Source: Prasinococcaceae sp. CCMP 1430
Taxonomy: Eukaryota > Prasinodermophyta > Palmophyllophyceae > Prasinococcales > Prasinococcaceae
Assembly (NCBI GenBank): GCA_013416795.1
Contig: RQSC01000020.1
Span: forward strand, 392,903 to 436,374
Direction of reading: 5' to 3'
Length of the DNA: 43,472 nt
Of the stretch, positions 29,078 to 38,629 are shown piece by piece. Under the pieces are notes generated by a model. That model saw nothing but the letters and a program-made list of their open reading frames with translations. It did not search any database and was not told the origin of the DNA. The translations under genes and the position numbers were made by a program. The stretch's first letter is position 1. Every line of letters starts with the position of its first letter.

Positions 29078-32000
29078 TTATGCCTGCTTGCGCTTCTTGC
29101 GCGCGCGCTCGCCGCCCGCTCCGCCGCCGCCGCCCGCGCCCCTCTTTGCGGCGTTCTCGATGAGCTTGTCCACCACGGCGCGGATCTTCTCCTTGCGGCG
29201 CCCCGTGAGGTAGCGCGCGGCCCCGGCGGGGTCCGCGCCCCCCGCGGCACCCGCCGAGGCCGCGAGCACCTTGGCGGCGGCCTTGTCGGTGAGCTCGTCG
29301 TACAGGCGGTGCGAGAGCGCCTTGGACTTGTAGTGGGGGCGCAGCACGCTGCGCACGTAGTTGCGCACGAGCTCCCCCACGCCGCTGCTGACGTTGACCG
29401 CCCCAGCTGCCGCGCCCGCGCCCGCCGCCAAGGCGGAGACGGGCGCACCCGCGCCCGCGTCGCCCGCAGCCGCCTCCCCGCCTTCGCCCTCAGCACCCCC
29501 TCCGACGTTATCCTCCTCCCTGTCACCCCCCTCCCCCTCCTTGCCCTCGCGCCTTTCCCCCTCCCTCCGCGCGCGCTTCTCTTCGCGCTTCTCCTCGCGC
29601 CGCGCCGCGCGCGCCTCGTCGCGCGCTCGCCGCCGCTCTTCCTTGGCCGCGCGGCGAGCGGCGCGCTCCTCCTCGGTGGCGGGCGCCGCGTCGGCCCCCT
29701 CGGCGCCCTCGGCGGCGTCGGCCCTGCGCGCCTCCTTGAGCCTGTCGCGCACCTCGCGCGACGCCTTGCGGAACTTGCGCGCCTTGGAGTTCTTGGGGTC
29801 GACGAAGCCGTCGAAGTCGACCAAGGTGGGCAGCACGATGGGCGCAGTGCGCTCCTCGCGCTCCTCGGCGTCGGCGTCAGCCGCCGCCGCAGCGGCGGCG
29901 GCCGCCGCCTCAGCGAGGCGCGCCTTCTCGAGCGCCTCGATCACCCTGGGGTCCCGCTCGACGTGCGCACCCACCTCGGCGTCGAGCTCCGCGCGCGCGC
30001 GCCGCGAGGCCTCCGCCGCGTGCTGGCGGCGCTTGAGCTGCTCCGGATCCTCGCGGTATCCATCTGCCGTCTCGAAGTCCACCTGCACGTCCTCGAGCGT
30101 GCGCGCCCAGCGCGCGAGCGCGTTCGTCGCCGACGCCTTGAGGACCTTAGCGTCCTTTGCGTCCGCCAGCGCAGCGCCGGCGACCTCTACGAGCTTGAGC
30201 CAATCAGTGAGGCCCCTCTCCGCCTTGGCCTCGGCGCACGCCACGTGAGCGGCGTCCGCGATGTTGTACAAGAGCCCGACGAGCTTCTCGGCCACGGCCA
30301 TCGAGTCGTACGCGATGCTCTTATCGAGCCAGCGGGCGACGGCCTTGACGAAGTGCCTGTCCTTCACGAGGGTGCGAACCTCGGGCCTGGCGAGGGGCGC
30401 ATCCTTCCCACGCGCGCTCAGGCAGACGGCGAGCATGCGCGCGAGCTCGAGCTGCACACCCGCTGACTTTGGCATTCCGCCGCGGCACACCAGGTCGTGC
30501 AGCGCCTCGAGCCTCTCGACGGATTTGTCGGCGCCGGCCGCGCGTTTGTACAGTGTCTTCAGCTCCACCTGCTCGGCCACGCTCTTGTCACTCTCGTTGT
30601 TGCCGGCAAGGATATCCAACGTCACGGCCGCGTCGGTGCCCCGACCGTCAGCGACTGCGTGGACCGTGTCGACGCCGCGCTCGCGCTGCTCCTTGGTGCT
30701 GGCGTAAAAATCGTCCATAGTCACGCCACCACAAAGATTTGCCGAGCTCTTCGCGCTGTCGGGCAACGCGTCGAGGAAGTTGGCCGTGATCCGCGCCGCC
30801 TCGCGCAGCCCGCTGAGGACGGCACCGCCAACTGTATCGGGGTGCTCCTTGCACGTGTGCTCCCCGGCGAAGTACACCTGCTTCTTCAGCGGTGCCATCA
30901 GCCTGTCGTAGTCGAGGTACGACGCGCCAATGCCAGTGCTTGAATACGAGCCCATCGCGAACGGGTCTGAACCCCAGTCAGTGACGTGCCAAGCGATTGG
31001 GTCCGGCACGGTCTCGCGGGAGAAGATGGTGCGAAGGACCTTGAGTGCATGCTCCTTGGCGGCTTCGCCGCCACCGGGCCGCAGTGCAGCATGTGCGGCC
31101 TCGCCGGCGAGCAGCGTCGTCAATATCGGCTTTCCGTGCACGAGCTCGCCGTTCCAGAACATGAAGCAGCGCCCAGCGACGGAGCTTGTGAGCGATGCGC
31201 CGTCGAAAGCTTCCACGCCGCGGTCAGCGTCGTCGTCGCTGTCGCTGTCACCATCCGTCCTCTTCGCCGCCTCAGCAGCCTCGGCGCCTGCACCTTCCTC
31301 AGGCTCGGCGACCACGCTGACCATGGGTCCAGCGAATGCCGGATGATCCTTCCAGAAAGACTGCGGGAATTCGAGCACCAGCTTTTCAAGCCCGCCACAG
31401 CAGAGCTTGTCAATGGCATTGCGCTTCGCGCGCGGCAACGGTGGGTCAAACTCGATCGAGCCGGCCTTGAGCACGCCCAGTGGTACCGTGACAAGGACCG
31501 CATCGCACAAGATCTCCTCCGGCTCGTCGTTGCCTCCGGCGCCCGTGCGGGATGCCAACACGCTCACCGCCCTGCCACCGCTGGTCTCGCCATCCACCCA
31601 CGCGATCTCCTTTACGATCTTTCCGTGTCGGATGTCGAGGCCCTCCGCCATGCGCTCCGCCATCGTAGACCAGCCCCCCCCGATCATGCAATGCTCCCCG
31701 CCGAAGGCGCCGAAGATTTCGTCGTCGTTCCAGTGGTGCAAGCTGAGGGCTCCGAGCTTCTCCGAGCATCCGTACTCGAGGTGGGCCAGGTGCCACTCAA
31801 ACAGCCTGTCAACGATGTCCTTGACCTCGTCAGTGACCACTCCCTCGGCCACGATCGTCACCCCGTCGGGAGCGACAGCACTCTCCTTGGTGACAGCCGC
31901 TGCGCCTGTCGCCGCAGCCTCAGCAGCCTCACTCGCGCCCCCATTAGGGGTCTCCACCTCCATGGCACCGCCCGCCTCGGCGAGTGCGTCGCCCTCCGCC

Positions 32001-33616
32001 TTCGCGCGCGTCTGCGATTCCTTGCCCATGAGCTTGGCCACCTTCACGAGGGTTGCACCCCTGCGTCGCATCCAAGCCGTGCGCAGTGCTGGCTCCAGAG
32101 AGGTGTCCTCCGCGCCACGCCTCGTAGCGGCGTCGGCCACAGCCCGCAAGTCATCGCACACAGCGTTGAACGCCTCAAATACAACGTCGTCAACGGCGGC
32201 ATCGATCTGCTTGCCGTCGCGCGCGTCGAAAATGGGCAGCGCACCCTTCGGGAGTGTATGCATCGATAACCCCGCCTGCTTGCAGAATGCAGTCGAGGGA
32301 TCCGGCCTCTTTTCGTAGCCAGTGTCTTTCTCAATGTCCGCGGCGGTGCCGGTTATGAGGCTGGCGCCCAACTCGACCGGGGCGCTGAAGGTCCCTCGCT
32401 CGGTGTGTATCCTGCCGCCAACTCGGCCCCTGGCCTCCAGCACGATGCACGCGGCCCCGCGGCGCTGCAGCATGCGCGCCGCAGCCAGTCCTGCTGCCCC
32501 CGCGCCGACCACCACAACGAGCCGCGAGCGAAGGGCCTTCTGCGGGGCACCGATCTTTTTCGCACCGAGCGAATCCGCCGGCGTGCGGCGCTCCCAATCG
32601 GCGATCACCCCGGCGCGGCCCTCGTCGGCGCTGATGCTGTTGTTCACCGTGCAGTGCTGGTTGAGGAACGCGAGGAGGTGTTGCACAAGCTCCTCGCGCA
32701 CCTCGGGCTCGCCGAGCACGGCCGATCCCGCGAGTTTGTCCATGGCCACCGAGTATGCGTCCTCGTAGGAAAGGGCCTTTCCCGCATTGGCCGCAGTGAG
32801 GTCGGCGAAGAGCACGGCGTTGCGGGCCTCGGTTATCTCCACGCGCGTGGTCCGCCCCTTGCACCATTCCGCGAGCGCCGATCGCTCGGCGAAGCAGAGC
32901 TCGTTCGACGGGAAGCCGGCGCTCGCAGCGATCAGGCGCAGCTCATCGGTCACGCGGGCCTCGCCCGCGCTTGCAGCGGCATCCCCTGCGGCGACGCGGT
33001 GCGCGTACCGGCCCTCCCTCTTCCGCCGCCTCGGTTGGCCCAGCCCCTGCCCCTGCTGCTGCCCCTGCTGCTGCTGCTCCGTCCGTCGGGCAAGCTCGAG
33101 CCGAGCCTCGGCACTGGCATCGTCCTCGTCGTCCTCCAAGTGAGCGCCACCATCCATGAGCTCGCCCTCCACGGCGTCTTCGAGGATCTCGTCCGCTCCT
33201 GCTGCAGCACCGCCACCAGTACCGACCGCGGGAGAACCTTCCGTCACATCAGCGCCCCCGGCATCGGCAATCACACCGGCAGTTTCCGTTGCCGCACCCT
33301 CTGCCCCTCCTCCCACGGGCGCGAGCTCGTCAGTGGCACCTCCATCGCCCTGCACTGCTGCCGCATCACCGCCCGCATCTGCGTCTGCGTCCCCATCTGC
33401 CGCAGCGCCATCATCAGGGGAGCCGCTGCCGCCTCCACCGCTGGCCCCTCCAAGCTGCTCGCCCGCCGGCGGCGCGCTCGCGCCCCGCGCGTCGTCGTCG
33501 GCGGCGGCCGCCCCGTGCCGCTCGAGGTACGCAGCGACCTCCTCCTTGACGACGCGCTTGAAGTCCGGGTCGCCGGCGGCGGCCGCGCCGACGCGCTCGG
33601 CGACGGCGCCGCGCAC
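29078..33616 (-). CDS. LSD1-type SWIRM/flavin amine oxidase with C-terminal SRI-like domain
   Basis: A single open frame of about 1512 codons. A short N-terminal helix pair (VRGAVAERVG, VVKEEVAAYLERHG) resembles a DEK-C-type fold. Residues 235-330 fit a SWIRM domain. The FAD domain follows with VVVVGAGAAGLAAARML near 370, RVGGRIHTE, the LSD1 Lys in GGLEKLVLEF near 743, and YFAGEHTCKEHPDTVGGAVLSGLREA near 915. The substrate-side insert at about 515-600 is short and lacks the long coiled-coil Tower that binds CoREST. A helical region at about 1030-1160 resembles a TFIIS N-terminal/armadillo bundle. A charged coil follows, and residues 1415-1490 (VRNYVRSVLRPHYKSK, RKEKIRAVVDKLIENA) resemble the Set2 Rpb1-interacting domain. 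The frame has no ATG at its 5' end (first start-like codon is GTG at 33616), so a small upstream exon or an error near the N at 33678 is likely. Confidence 0.85.
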   Translation of the reverse strand: MRGAVAERVGAAAAGDPDFKRVVKEEVAAYLERHGAAAADDDARGASAPPAGEQLGGASGGGGSGSPDDGAAADGDADADAGGDAAAVQGDGGATDELAPVGGGAEGAATETAGVIADAGGADVTEGSPAVGTGGGAAAGADEILEDAVEGELMDGGAHLEDDEDDASAEARLELARRTEQQQQGQQQGQGLGQPRRRKREGRYAHRVAAGDAAASAGEARVTDELRLIAASAGFPSNELCFAERSALAEWCKGRTTRVEITEARNAVLFADLTAANAGKALSYEDAYSVAMDKLAGSAVLGEPEVREELVQHLLAFLNQHCTVNNSISADEGRAGVIADWERRTPADSLGAKKIGAPQKALRSRLVVVVGAGAAGLAAARMLQRRGAACIVLEARGRVGGRIHTERGTFSAPVELGASLITGTAADIEKDTGYEKRPDPSTAFCKQAGLSMHTLPKGALPIFDARDGKQIDAAVDDVVFEAFNAVCDDLRAVADAATRRGAEDTSLEPALRTAWMRRRGATLVKVAKLMGKESQTRAKAEGDALAEAGGAMEVETPNGGASEAAEAAATGAAAVTKESAVAPDGVTIVAEGVVTDEVKDIVDRLFEWHLAHLEYGCSEKLGALSLHHWNDDEIFGAFGGEHCMIGGGWSTMAERMAEGLDIRHGKIVKEIAWVDGETSGGRAVSVLASRTGAGGNDEPEEILCDAVLVTVPLGVLKAGSIEFDPPLPRAKRNAIDKLCCGGLEKLVLEFPQSFWKDHPAFAGPMVSVVAEPEEGAGAEAAEAAKRTDGDSDSDDDADRGVEAFDGASLTSSVAGRCFMFWNGELVHGKPILTTLLAGEAAHAALRPGGGEAAKEHALKVLRTIFSRETVPDPIAWHVTDWGSDPFAMGSYSSTGIGASYLDYDRLMAPLKKQVYFAGEHTCKEHPDTVGGAVLSGLREAARITANFLDALPDSAKSSANLCGGVTMDDFYASTKEQRERGVDTVHAVADGRGTDAAVTLDILAGNNESDKSVAEQVELKTLYKRAAGADKSVERLEALHDLVCRGGMPKSAGVQLELARMLAVCLSARGKDAPLARPEVRTLVKDRHFVKAVARWLDKSIAYDSMAVAEKLVGLLYNIADAAHVACAEAKAERGLTDWLKLVEVAGAALADAKDAKVLKASATNALARWARTLEDVQVDFETADGYREDPEQLKRRQHAAEASRRARAELDAEVGAHVERDPRVIEALEKARLAEAAAAAAAAAADADAEEREERTAPIVLPTLVDFDGFVDPKNSKARKFRKASREVRDRLKEARRADAAEGAEGADAAPATEEERAARRAAKEERRRARDEARAARREEKREEKRARREGERREGKEGEGGDREEDNVGGGAEGEGGEAAAGDAGAGAPVSALAAGAGAAAGAVNVSSGVGELVRNYVRSVLRPHYKSKALSHRLYDELTDKAAAKVLAASAGAAGGADPAGAARYLTGRRKEKIRAVVDKLIENAAKRGAGGGGGAGGERARKKRKQA

Positions 33617-33679
33617 GTCGCGCTCGCCGTCGTCTCCGTCGCGCTACGCCGCGCATCCAAGTCTGCGGCGTCCTCATNC

Positions 33680-33931
33680 GCCGCGGCCGACGCCGGCGGC
33701 GTGCGCACGCCCGCCGACTTCCTGCGGTCGATCCGCGGGCGGCCCGTGCGCGTCAAGCTCTCGTCGGGCGCCGACTACCGCGGCACGCTCGCGTGCCTCG
33801 ACGGGTACATGAACATCGCCATGGAGCAGACGGAGGAGTACGTCGCGGGGGAGCTCAAGAACAAGTACGGCGACGCGTTCATCAGGGGAAACAACGTGGT
33901 GTACATCAGCTGCTCGACGAAGGCCGCGTAG
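33680..33931 (+). CDS. LSM6: U6 snRNA-associated Sm-like protein LSm6
   Basis: LSm6 is one ring member of LSm1-7 (mRNA decay) and LSm2-8 (U6 snRNP). The whole Sm fold is present and very conserved: TPADFLRSIRGRPVRVKL, SGADYRGTLACLDGYMNIA, MEQTEEYV, then KNKYGDAFIRGNNVVYIS and a TAG at 33929. Expected length is about 80 residues. The start codon is not visible in frame. An N at 33678 lies right where the start is expected (ATN at 33676-33678, in another frame), so a base-count error there probably hides it. It is head to head with the LSD1-type gene, with almost no space between them. Confidence 0.93.
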   Translation, partial: AAADAGGVRTPADFLRSIRGRPVRVKLSSGADYRGTLACLDGYMNIAMEQTEEYVAGELKNKYGDAFIRGNNVVYISCSTKAA

Positions 33932-34357
33932 GGCGCGCAGTGTCCCGCGCCACGCCGAGCTGTGCCACGACGCCGCGGCGCACGCCGACCCGCGGAGCGC
34001 TGCACTTAATAGATCCAAGGGGTGGTGTAGTCATCGCGAGGCCGCCGGGGGGAGGTGGAGGGCGGGGGTGTCGGTGCGCAGGCCCGCGCGCTGGTGCCGA
34101 CGCCCGTTCCGCGTCCAGGGCGCATGCGTGTGTGCACACCTAGCGAGGGCACAGCCCCCTCGCGTTGCGGACGAGGCGTGCGTGGCCACGCATCACGCGG
34201 GGTTGGTGCGTGCGTGCGCTCTGTCCGCTGCAGCTACCAGTTCGCGCGCCGCGCGTGGAGGTGGCCTGCGTGGCTTCCGAAGGTTTCGTATGTGTACAGG
34301 GCGCACTCCCGCCGCTTGCCTGAGGCCAGGGTCGCGATCTCTCACGCACGCAGGCGC
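33932..34357. other. Convergent spacer between LSM6 and the GPS2-like gene
   Basis: 426 bp between two stop codons. CACTTAATAGATCCAA near 34003 is an AT-richer patch that could serve 3' end formation. I see no gene. Confidence 0.4.
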
Positions 34358-35697
34358 TCAGCGCTCCCACTCGCGCGAGCGCTGCGCGCCGGCGGAACCC
34401 GGCGGGGGAGGCGGCCTCGGCAGGCCACCACCACCAGAACCGGCGCCCGCGCCCGTGCCAGCGCCGCCTGGGCCGCCGCCATAGCGCTGCGGCGCGGTGG
34501 GCGCCCCGTGCTGTCCCGGCCCGCCTCGGTAACCCTGGCCGTACCCACCTTGTCCATAACCCTGCGGCCCTGTGCCGTAGCCGTGATGAGGCCCGCCCGG
34601 GGCACCGTGGGGCGGCATGCCGTGCGAGTGCCACCGTTGCGGCGGTCCGCCGCCGTGCATGCCGTGGGGTGGCATGCCACCGTGTGGCACGCCGGCATCC
34701 ACGTGCGGGGCGCGCGCATCTGCGCGCGGGTCGCCCCTCTGATCGCCGCGCGGGTCTGCGCGCGCGTCGCGCTCGCGGTCGCGGTCCATGACAGTCCCTT
34801 GCCACCCACCGCCATGCACGCTGTGCCCGCTGTGGCCACCGTGCCATCCATGCCCGTGCTGTGGCCCAGGTGCACCGCCCATTGATCCTCCGTAGCCCCC
34901 ACTGTGCGTGGCGTGGGCGGGCGGAGGTGGCGGCCCTGGCAAGGGCGTGCGGCCGGCCATCGCGCCGTGCGGCCCCCCTGCACCGCCAGGCTGCACCTTG
35001 GGCGAGATCGACGCCGGGGGCGTCAGAGCGGGCGGCGCGCCCGGCGTGGGCGCGCCCGGTGTAGGTCCGACGGTCGGCGACGCAGCCGCTGCCTTCTTCC
35101 TGCGCGCGTCGTCGTCGCGGATCGTGCGTTTGAGCGACAGCACGAGCGCATGTTTCGAGCGCTGCATCTCAGAGATCTCTGCCTCGAGCTGCGCCAGGTT
35201 GTGGCAGGTGCAGAGAGAGGTGGGTAAGGGGAGGGGTTTCGCAAAGCGGGCGCGGGTGGGCAGCGCGTGCATTGGGCGATGCGAGGGCGCCGCGGCGAGG
35301 GCGTCAGCGCGCGTGCCGCCGGCGCTAGGGCGAGCGGCGGCGGCCGGCAGACGTCACCGCGCAATGAAGGGTGACAGCGAGGCGATGTCGCTGCTGGCCT
35401 CACCTTCACGATCTGCGACGTCGCCTCCTTGTCAATCTCGGGGCCGGCTTCTTCCGCCTCCTCATCCTCGTCATCGAGTCTGTCGAGCTCCTTGCGGATG
35501 CGCCGCATCTCAGCGGTCTCGCTGCCGCCGCCACTCTGCGAAGCCCTGCCACCCCCGCGCCGCCGTGACTCGCGGCGCGCCGCACGGTCGCTGCGCTCTT
35601 TCTCCTGTCGTGCCGTCATTGCGTCCGAGCCTGACGCCGTCTGTTCGCGCGCGGCCACGCCGCGGCGCGCGGGCCACTCCGGTAGAGCTGCGGCCAT
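34358..35697 (-). CDS. GPS2-like corepressor subunit
   Basis: Two exons, 35697-35404 and 35188-34358, with a 215-nt intron (GTGAGG...GCAG, phase 0). In animals GPS2 is a subunit of the NCoR/SMRT-HDAC3 corepressor complex. The joined sequence SQIVKLEAEISEMQRSKHAL followed by SLKRTIRDDDARRKK matches the GPS2 coiled-coil core in spacing and charge. It is preceded by a basic, Glu-rich helical segment (TARQEKERSDRAARRESRR) and an acidic stretch, as in GPS2. The C-terminal 240 residues are Gly/Pro/His-rich and disordered, also as in the family. The match is by pattern over about 60 residues. Two in-frame ATGs, at 35697 and 35619, could be the start; the first leaves only a small gap to the divergent neighbour. 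Confidence 0.62.
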
Positions 35698-35841
35698 CTC
35701 GGGATTCCCCCACGCCGCCTCTGCGAGGGGCGCGGAGGCGCGACGCGAGCGAACCGGCGCGGCCGCAGGGTCAGCGCGCGCGCGAGCGCAAGCGCAGGGA
35801 GGCTCGCGCGGCGGCGGCACGCGCGCCGCGGTGCGCGGCAG

Positions 35842-36914
35842 GCGAGCCCGCGGAGGGCGCGGAGGAGGTGCCGTACGGCTCCGACGTCGATGCCAACCTG
35901 AGGCCCGACTGCTTCCTCGCGCTTGGCCTCGCGCACTGCTTCGCCCTCGACGCCGACGGCAAGCTGCAGGATGCCTTCGTGCTCGAGCCAATCCCGGCGG
36001 GCGCGTACGAGGCCATGCTCTGCGGCTCAAAGACGAGCTACACGCACGTCGTTGGCGTCACGTGGGAGCAGGTGGAGGCCATGGACGTCGACAAGGTGCG
36101 TGCGGAAGACCCAGCGGACGACGAGGCGGATGCGCGCGCGAGCGCCGAGACGCCGGAGCGCGCGCGCGCCCGGCGACCCGCCCTTCTGGACGCCCGCACG
36201 CGCGGCACGGCCGCATGGTCCCGCTGTGTGGCGCATCGCTCGCTGACCCGTCGACGCGCGATCGCTCGCCGGATCGATCGACACGCACACACACCAACGC
36301 ACGATCTCCCGCGGTCCACCTGCTCGCGCGCAGTTGCCCGAGGAGTTCCGCGCGGCGAGCTTCGCGGAAGACTTCGAGTTCCGCGCCAAGGCGGCGCTGC
36401 GCACGTGGCAGCGCCCGCATGCCATCGAGAAGCTCACGCCCGAGCTCGGCACCGGCGACGTGCGCGGCGGCGAGGACTTCAACTTCGACATCTCCAACAA
36501 GGTGAGAGTACACTCGCCCTCGCAGGCTCGCACGGGCGCCCGCGCGCAGGCTCGCACCCCACGCCAGCGGTGTGACCATCGCGCGCCCCCTCGCTCGCCC
36601 GCCCGCTCGCGCATGCTGACACGCGCGCCGCATTTGTGCCTGCCTGCGACGCGTGCCAACAATAGCGCGTGCTCAACCACGTGCACGAGGTCGACGACTC
36701 GGACAACATCAAGCAGGACATGTCCATCGACGTCTACGGCCGCGACAAGGACGAGAAGGTGCGTGCGTCGCCGGGCGCGCGGCGTGCGTGCGCCTGCGCT
36801 GCGCAACTGTGCGTGGGCGCTGACGAGCGCGTGCCGCACGTGACCGCGCGATCCTGCCGTGTCACCCAGGCGACCAAGCCCGACGCATCCGTCGAGGAGC
36901 TGTACAACGCCTGA
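35842..36914 (+). CDS. Unrecognised protein, four exons, 5' end unclear
   Basis: Exons end at 36095, then 36334-36501, 36666-36758 and 36870-36914. All three introns are phase 0 and interrupt directly after AAG, with GTGCGT, GTGAGA and GTGCGT donors. The first visible exon contains PYGSDVDANLRPDCFLALGL, CFALDADGKLQDAFVLEPIP and GSKTSYTHVVGV. The second has DFEFRAKAALRTWQRP, and the third RVLNHVHEVDDSDNIKQD. Clean exon joins and normal amino-acid composition argue that it is a real, constrained protein, but I know no family for it. The frame is open upstream of 35842 without an ATG; CGGCAG at 35836-35841 may be an acceptor, so the first exon is missing or overlaps the GPS2-like promoter. The last exon codes only 14 residues. 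Confidence 0.7.
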
Positions 36915-37084
36915 TGTGTGGGAGAGGCTCGGAGGCGGCTCGCGCGCGGCAACGACGCCCTCCGCCCCCCAACGCATTTGCTATCACTCCGCGCGCGGAC
37001 GCCCGCGCCGTAACTTTTGCCTCGAGCGCTACGCTCTGAGATGCTGCGCGCAATTGTGAACTGGAGGCACGCAGCGCACGGCGC

Positions 37085-37124
<40 letters not shown>

Positions 37125-37453
37125 TTCCCCGCCCGCAAATCGCGCGCCCCCGGAGGCGCCGCCGTTGTAGTGTCAAAAAATGAGTCGGCTCGTTTGAATG
37201 TGGAAGGGCACGCTGAGAGAGCAACGACAGCAACTGCGGAGTGCACGCGGGGCGCACGTGCCGCGAATGGCGGCGCCATCGCGTCACCGCCTATGCGCTG
37301 CGCCGCGCCTCCGCTGGCCTCTTCCTGGCCGACATTATCACCCTTGCGCGCGCGCGCCCTCGGGCGGGCGCGCGCCGCGCGCACCTACACCGCTACTTCA
37401 CACCCCATCGCCGCATAACATACAACCACCGCCGCTGCCGATGCGCGCGTGGC
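36915..37453. other. Intergenic region with a poly-C tract
   Basis: A convergent spacer between the four-exon gene and the complex I-like gene. Besides the C37 tract it has GC-rich DNA with no credible gene. Confidence 0.5.
37088..37124. repeat. Homopolymer of 37 C
   Basis: An uninterrupted run of C on the plus strand, G on the minus strand. Runs of this length are hard to sequence, so the exact count is doubtful. Confidence 0.9.
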
Positions 37454-38190
37454 TTAGTGGCCGCCGCCCTCCTTGATGCCCAGGAAGCGGTTGATCGGGT
37501 CGCCGCCGGTCGACGCAAGCGACCCGTAGACGACCGCAAACGCGATGCCGCCGACGATGCCCGGCGCGAGCGTCGTGAGGCCACGCGGGTTAATGAGCGG
37601 CTGTGCGCGCGCCGGCGTGGGTACGGGCGCGGTGCCGGCGAACGTGGGCGTGCGGCCAATGGAGACTGGTCAGCTGTGTGCGCACACGCCGGGACGCGCT
37701 CTGGCGCGCGGCCGAAAGGGAGACACAACAAGTGCGCAGCGCCACGAGGGCAGGGCAGGGGCCCGGCCCTCAACGCAGGCGGCCCCATGTAGAAGACATC
37801 CCACGGTTGCGCTGGCCGGCGCGAGGCTGCCGCCCATCTAGCATGGGCACGCGGGGCGCGTCGGCTGCCGCTGGGTGCGCTGACTTAGGGTTGGGACCGC
37901 CAACCACCTGCCTCCTGCCTCGCCCGCTGCCATGCGGAGCGGCGGGAGCGCGCCTAGCTCCGCCGGGCGGAACGCGCGCGTCCTCATGGGTCACGCTAGG
38001 CAAGGCCCGCTCCCCACACACCACGCGCCCGCTCGCCCCCACCGCGCGGGCGCGCCGGCGCCCGGGGGCGCCCAGCGCGCCTGCTCGCGCGACGTACGTG
38101 CTTGCGCCACGCGGCGACGTTGGCGAACGGGCTCGTGCGGTTGGTGGGCTTGTACGTCGGCGACTCCAGGCCATACTTGGGGTCCGCCAT
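37454..38190 (-). CDS. Small single-TM protein, probable complex I B12/NDUFB3-like subunit
   Basis: Two exons, 38190-38098 and 37600-37454, joined by a 497-nt intron (GTACGT...CACAG, phase 0), encode 79 residues. The splice restores NVAAWRKHPLINPRGLT, followed by one hydrophobic segment (LAPGIVGGIAFAVVYGSLAS) and a short tail ending in GIKEGGGH. The order AWRxHP, then PG, then a Gly/Ala-rich membrane helix is the pattern of the NDUFB3/B12 accessory subunit of mitochondrial NADH dehydrogenase. The protein is short, so the assignment is tentative; another single-span respiratory subunit is the main alternative. The intron is the longest in the window and has no gene inside it. Confidence 0.6.
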
Positions 38191-38629
38191 CGCGGGGCAC
38201 GCGAGGGGGCGGGGGGGTGTTCGGGGAGTGGAGGGAGAGTGTGTGCGTGGGTCGGTGGTCGTGAGGGCAGGGGGCGCCGCGCCGCGCCCGCCGCGCGCGG
38301 TGTGGCGCGACGGCAAAAGCGAAACAGCGGAACTGCGCGCGAATCCGAACCGCCCCAGAATCCTCCTGTGCGCTCTGATAGCACGCCCCGATACGCACGC
38401 CAATAAATAATGTTATGCTGACGCGAATTCGTGCTCCGTCGGACACAGCGCGCTTTTTCTTTTTTTTGCGCATTTCGACCGAAATTCTCGCCTAAAAACG
38501 GCGCGGCGGCGCGCGGCGATTAGCACCCGTTCCCCGATTCGGAACAGACCACCCCCCCCGATTCGGAACACGCCGCGAGCGCGCCACACGGCGGCGGCGG
38601 CGCGCGCCGGCGAGGGCGGCGCGACGGTC
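38191..38629. promoter_or_regulatory. Divergent upstream region of the complex I-like and mL43 genes
   Basis: It contains an AT-rich stretch at about 38395-38470 with TTTCGACCGAAA at 38473-38484, and two copies of CCCGATTCGGAACA near 38535 and 38558. A first exon of mL43 may be hidden here; ...GGAACAG near 38545 could be its downstream acceptor. Confidence 0.4.
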
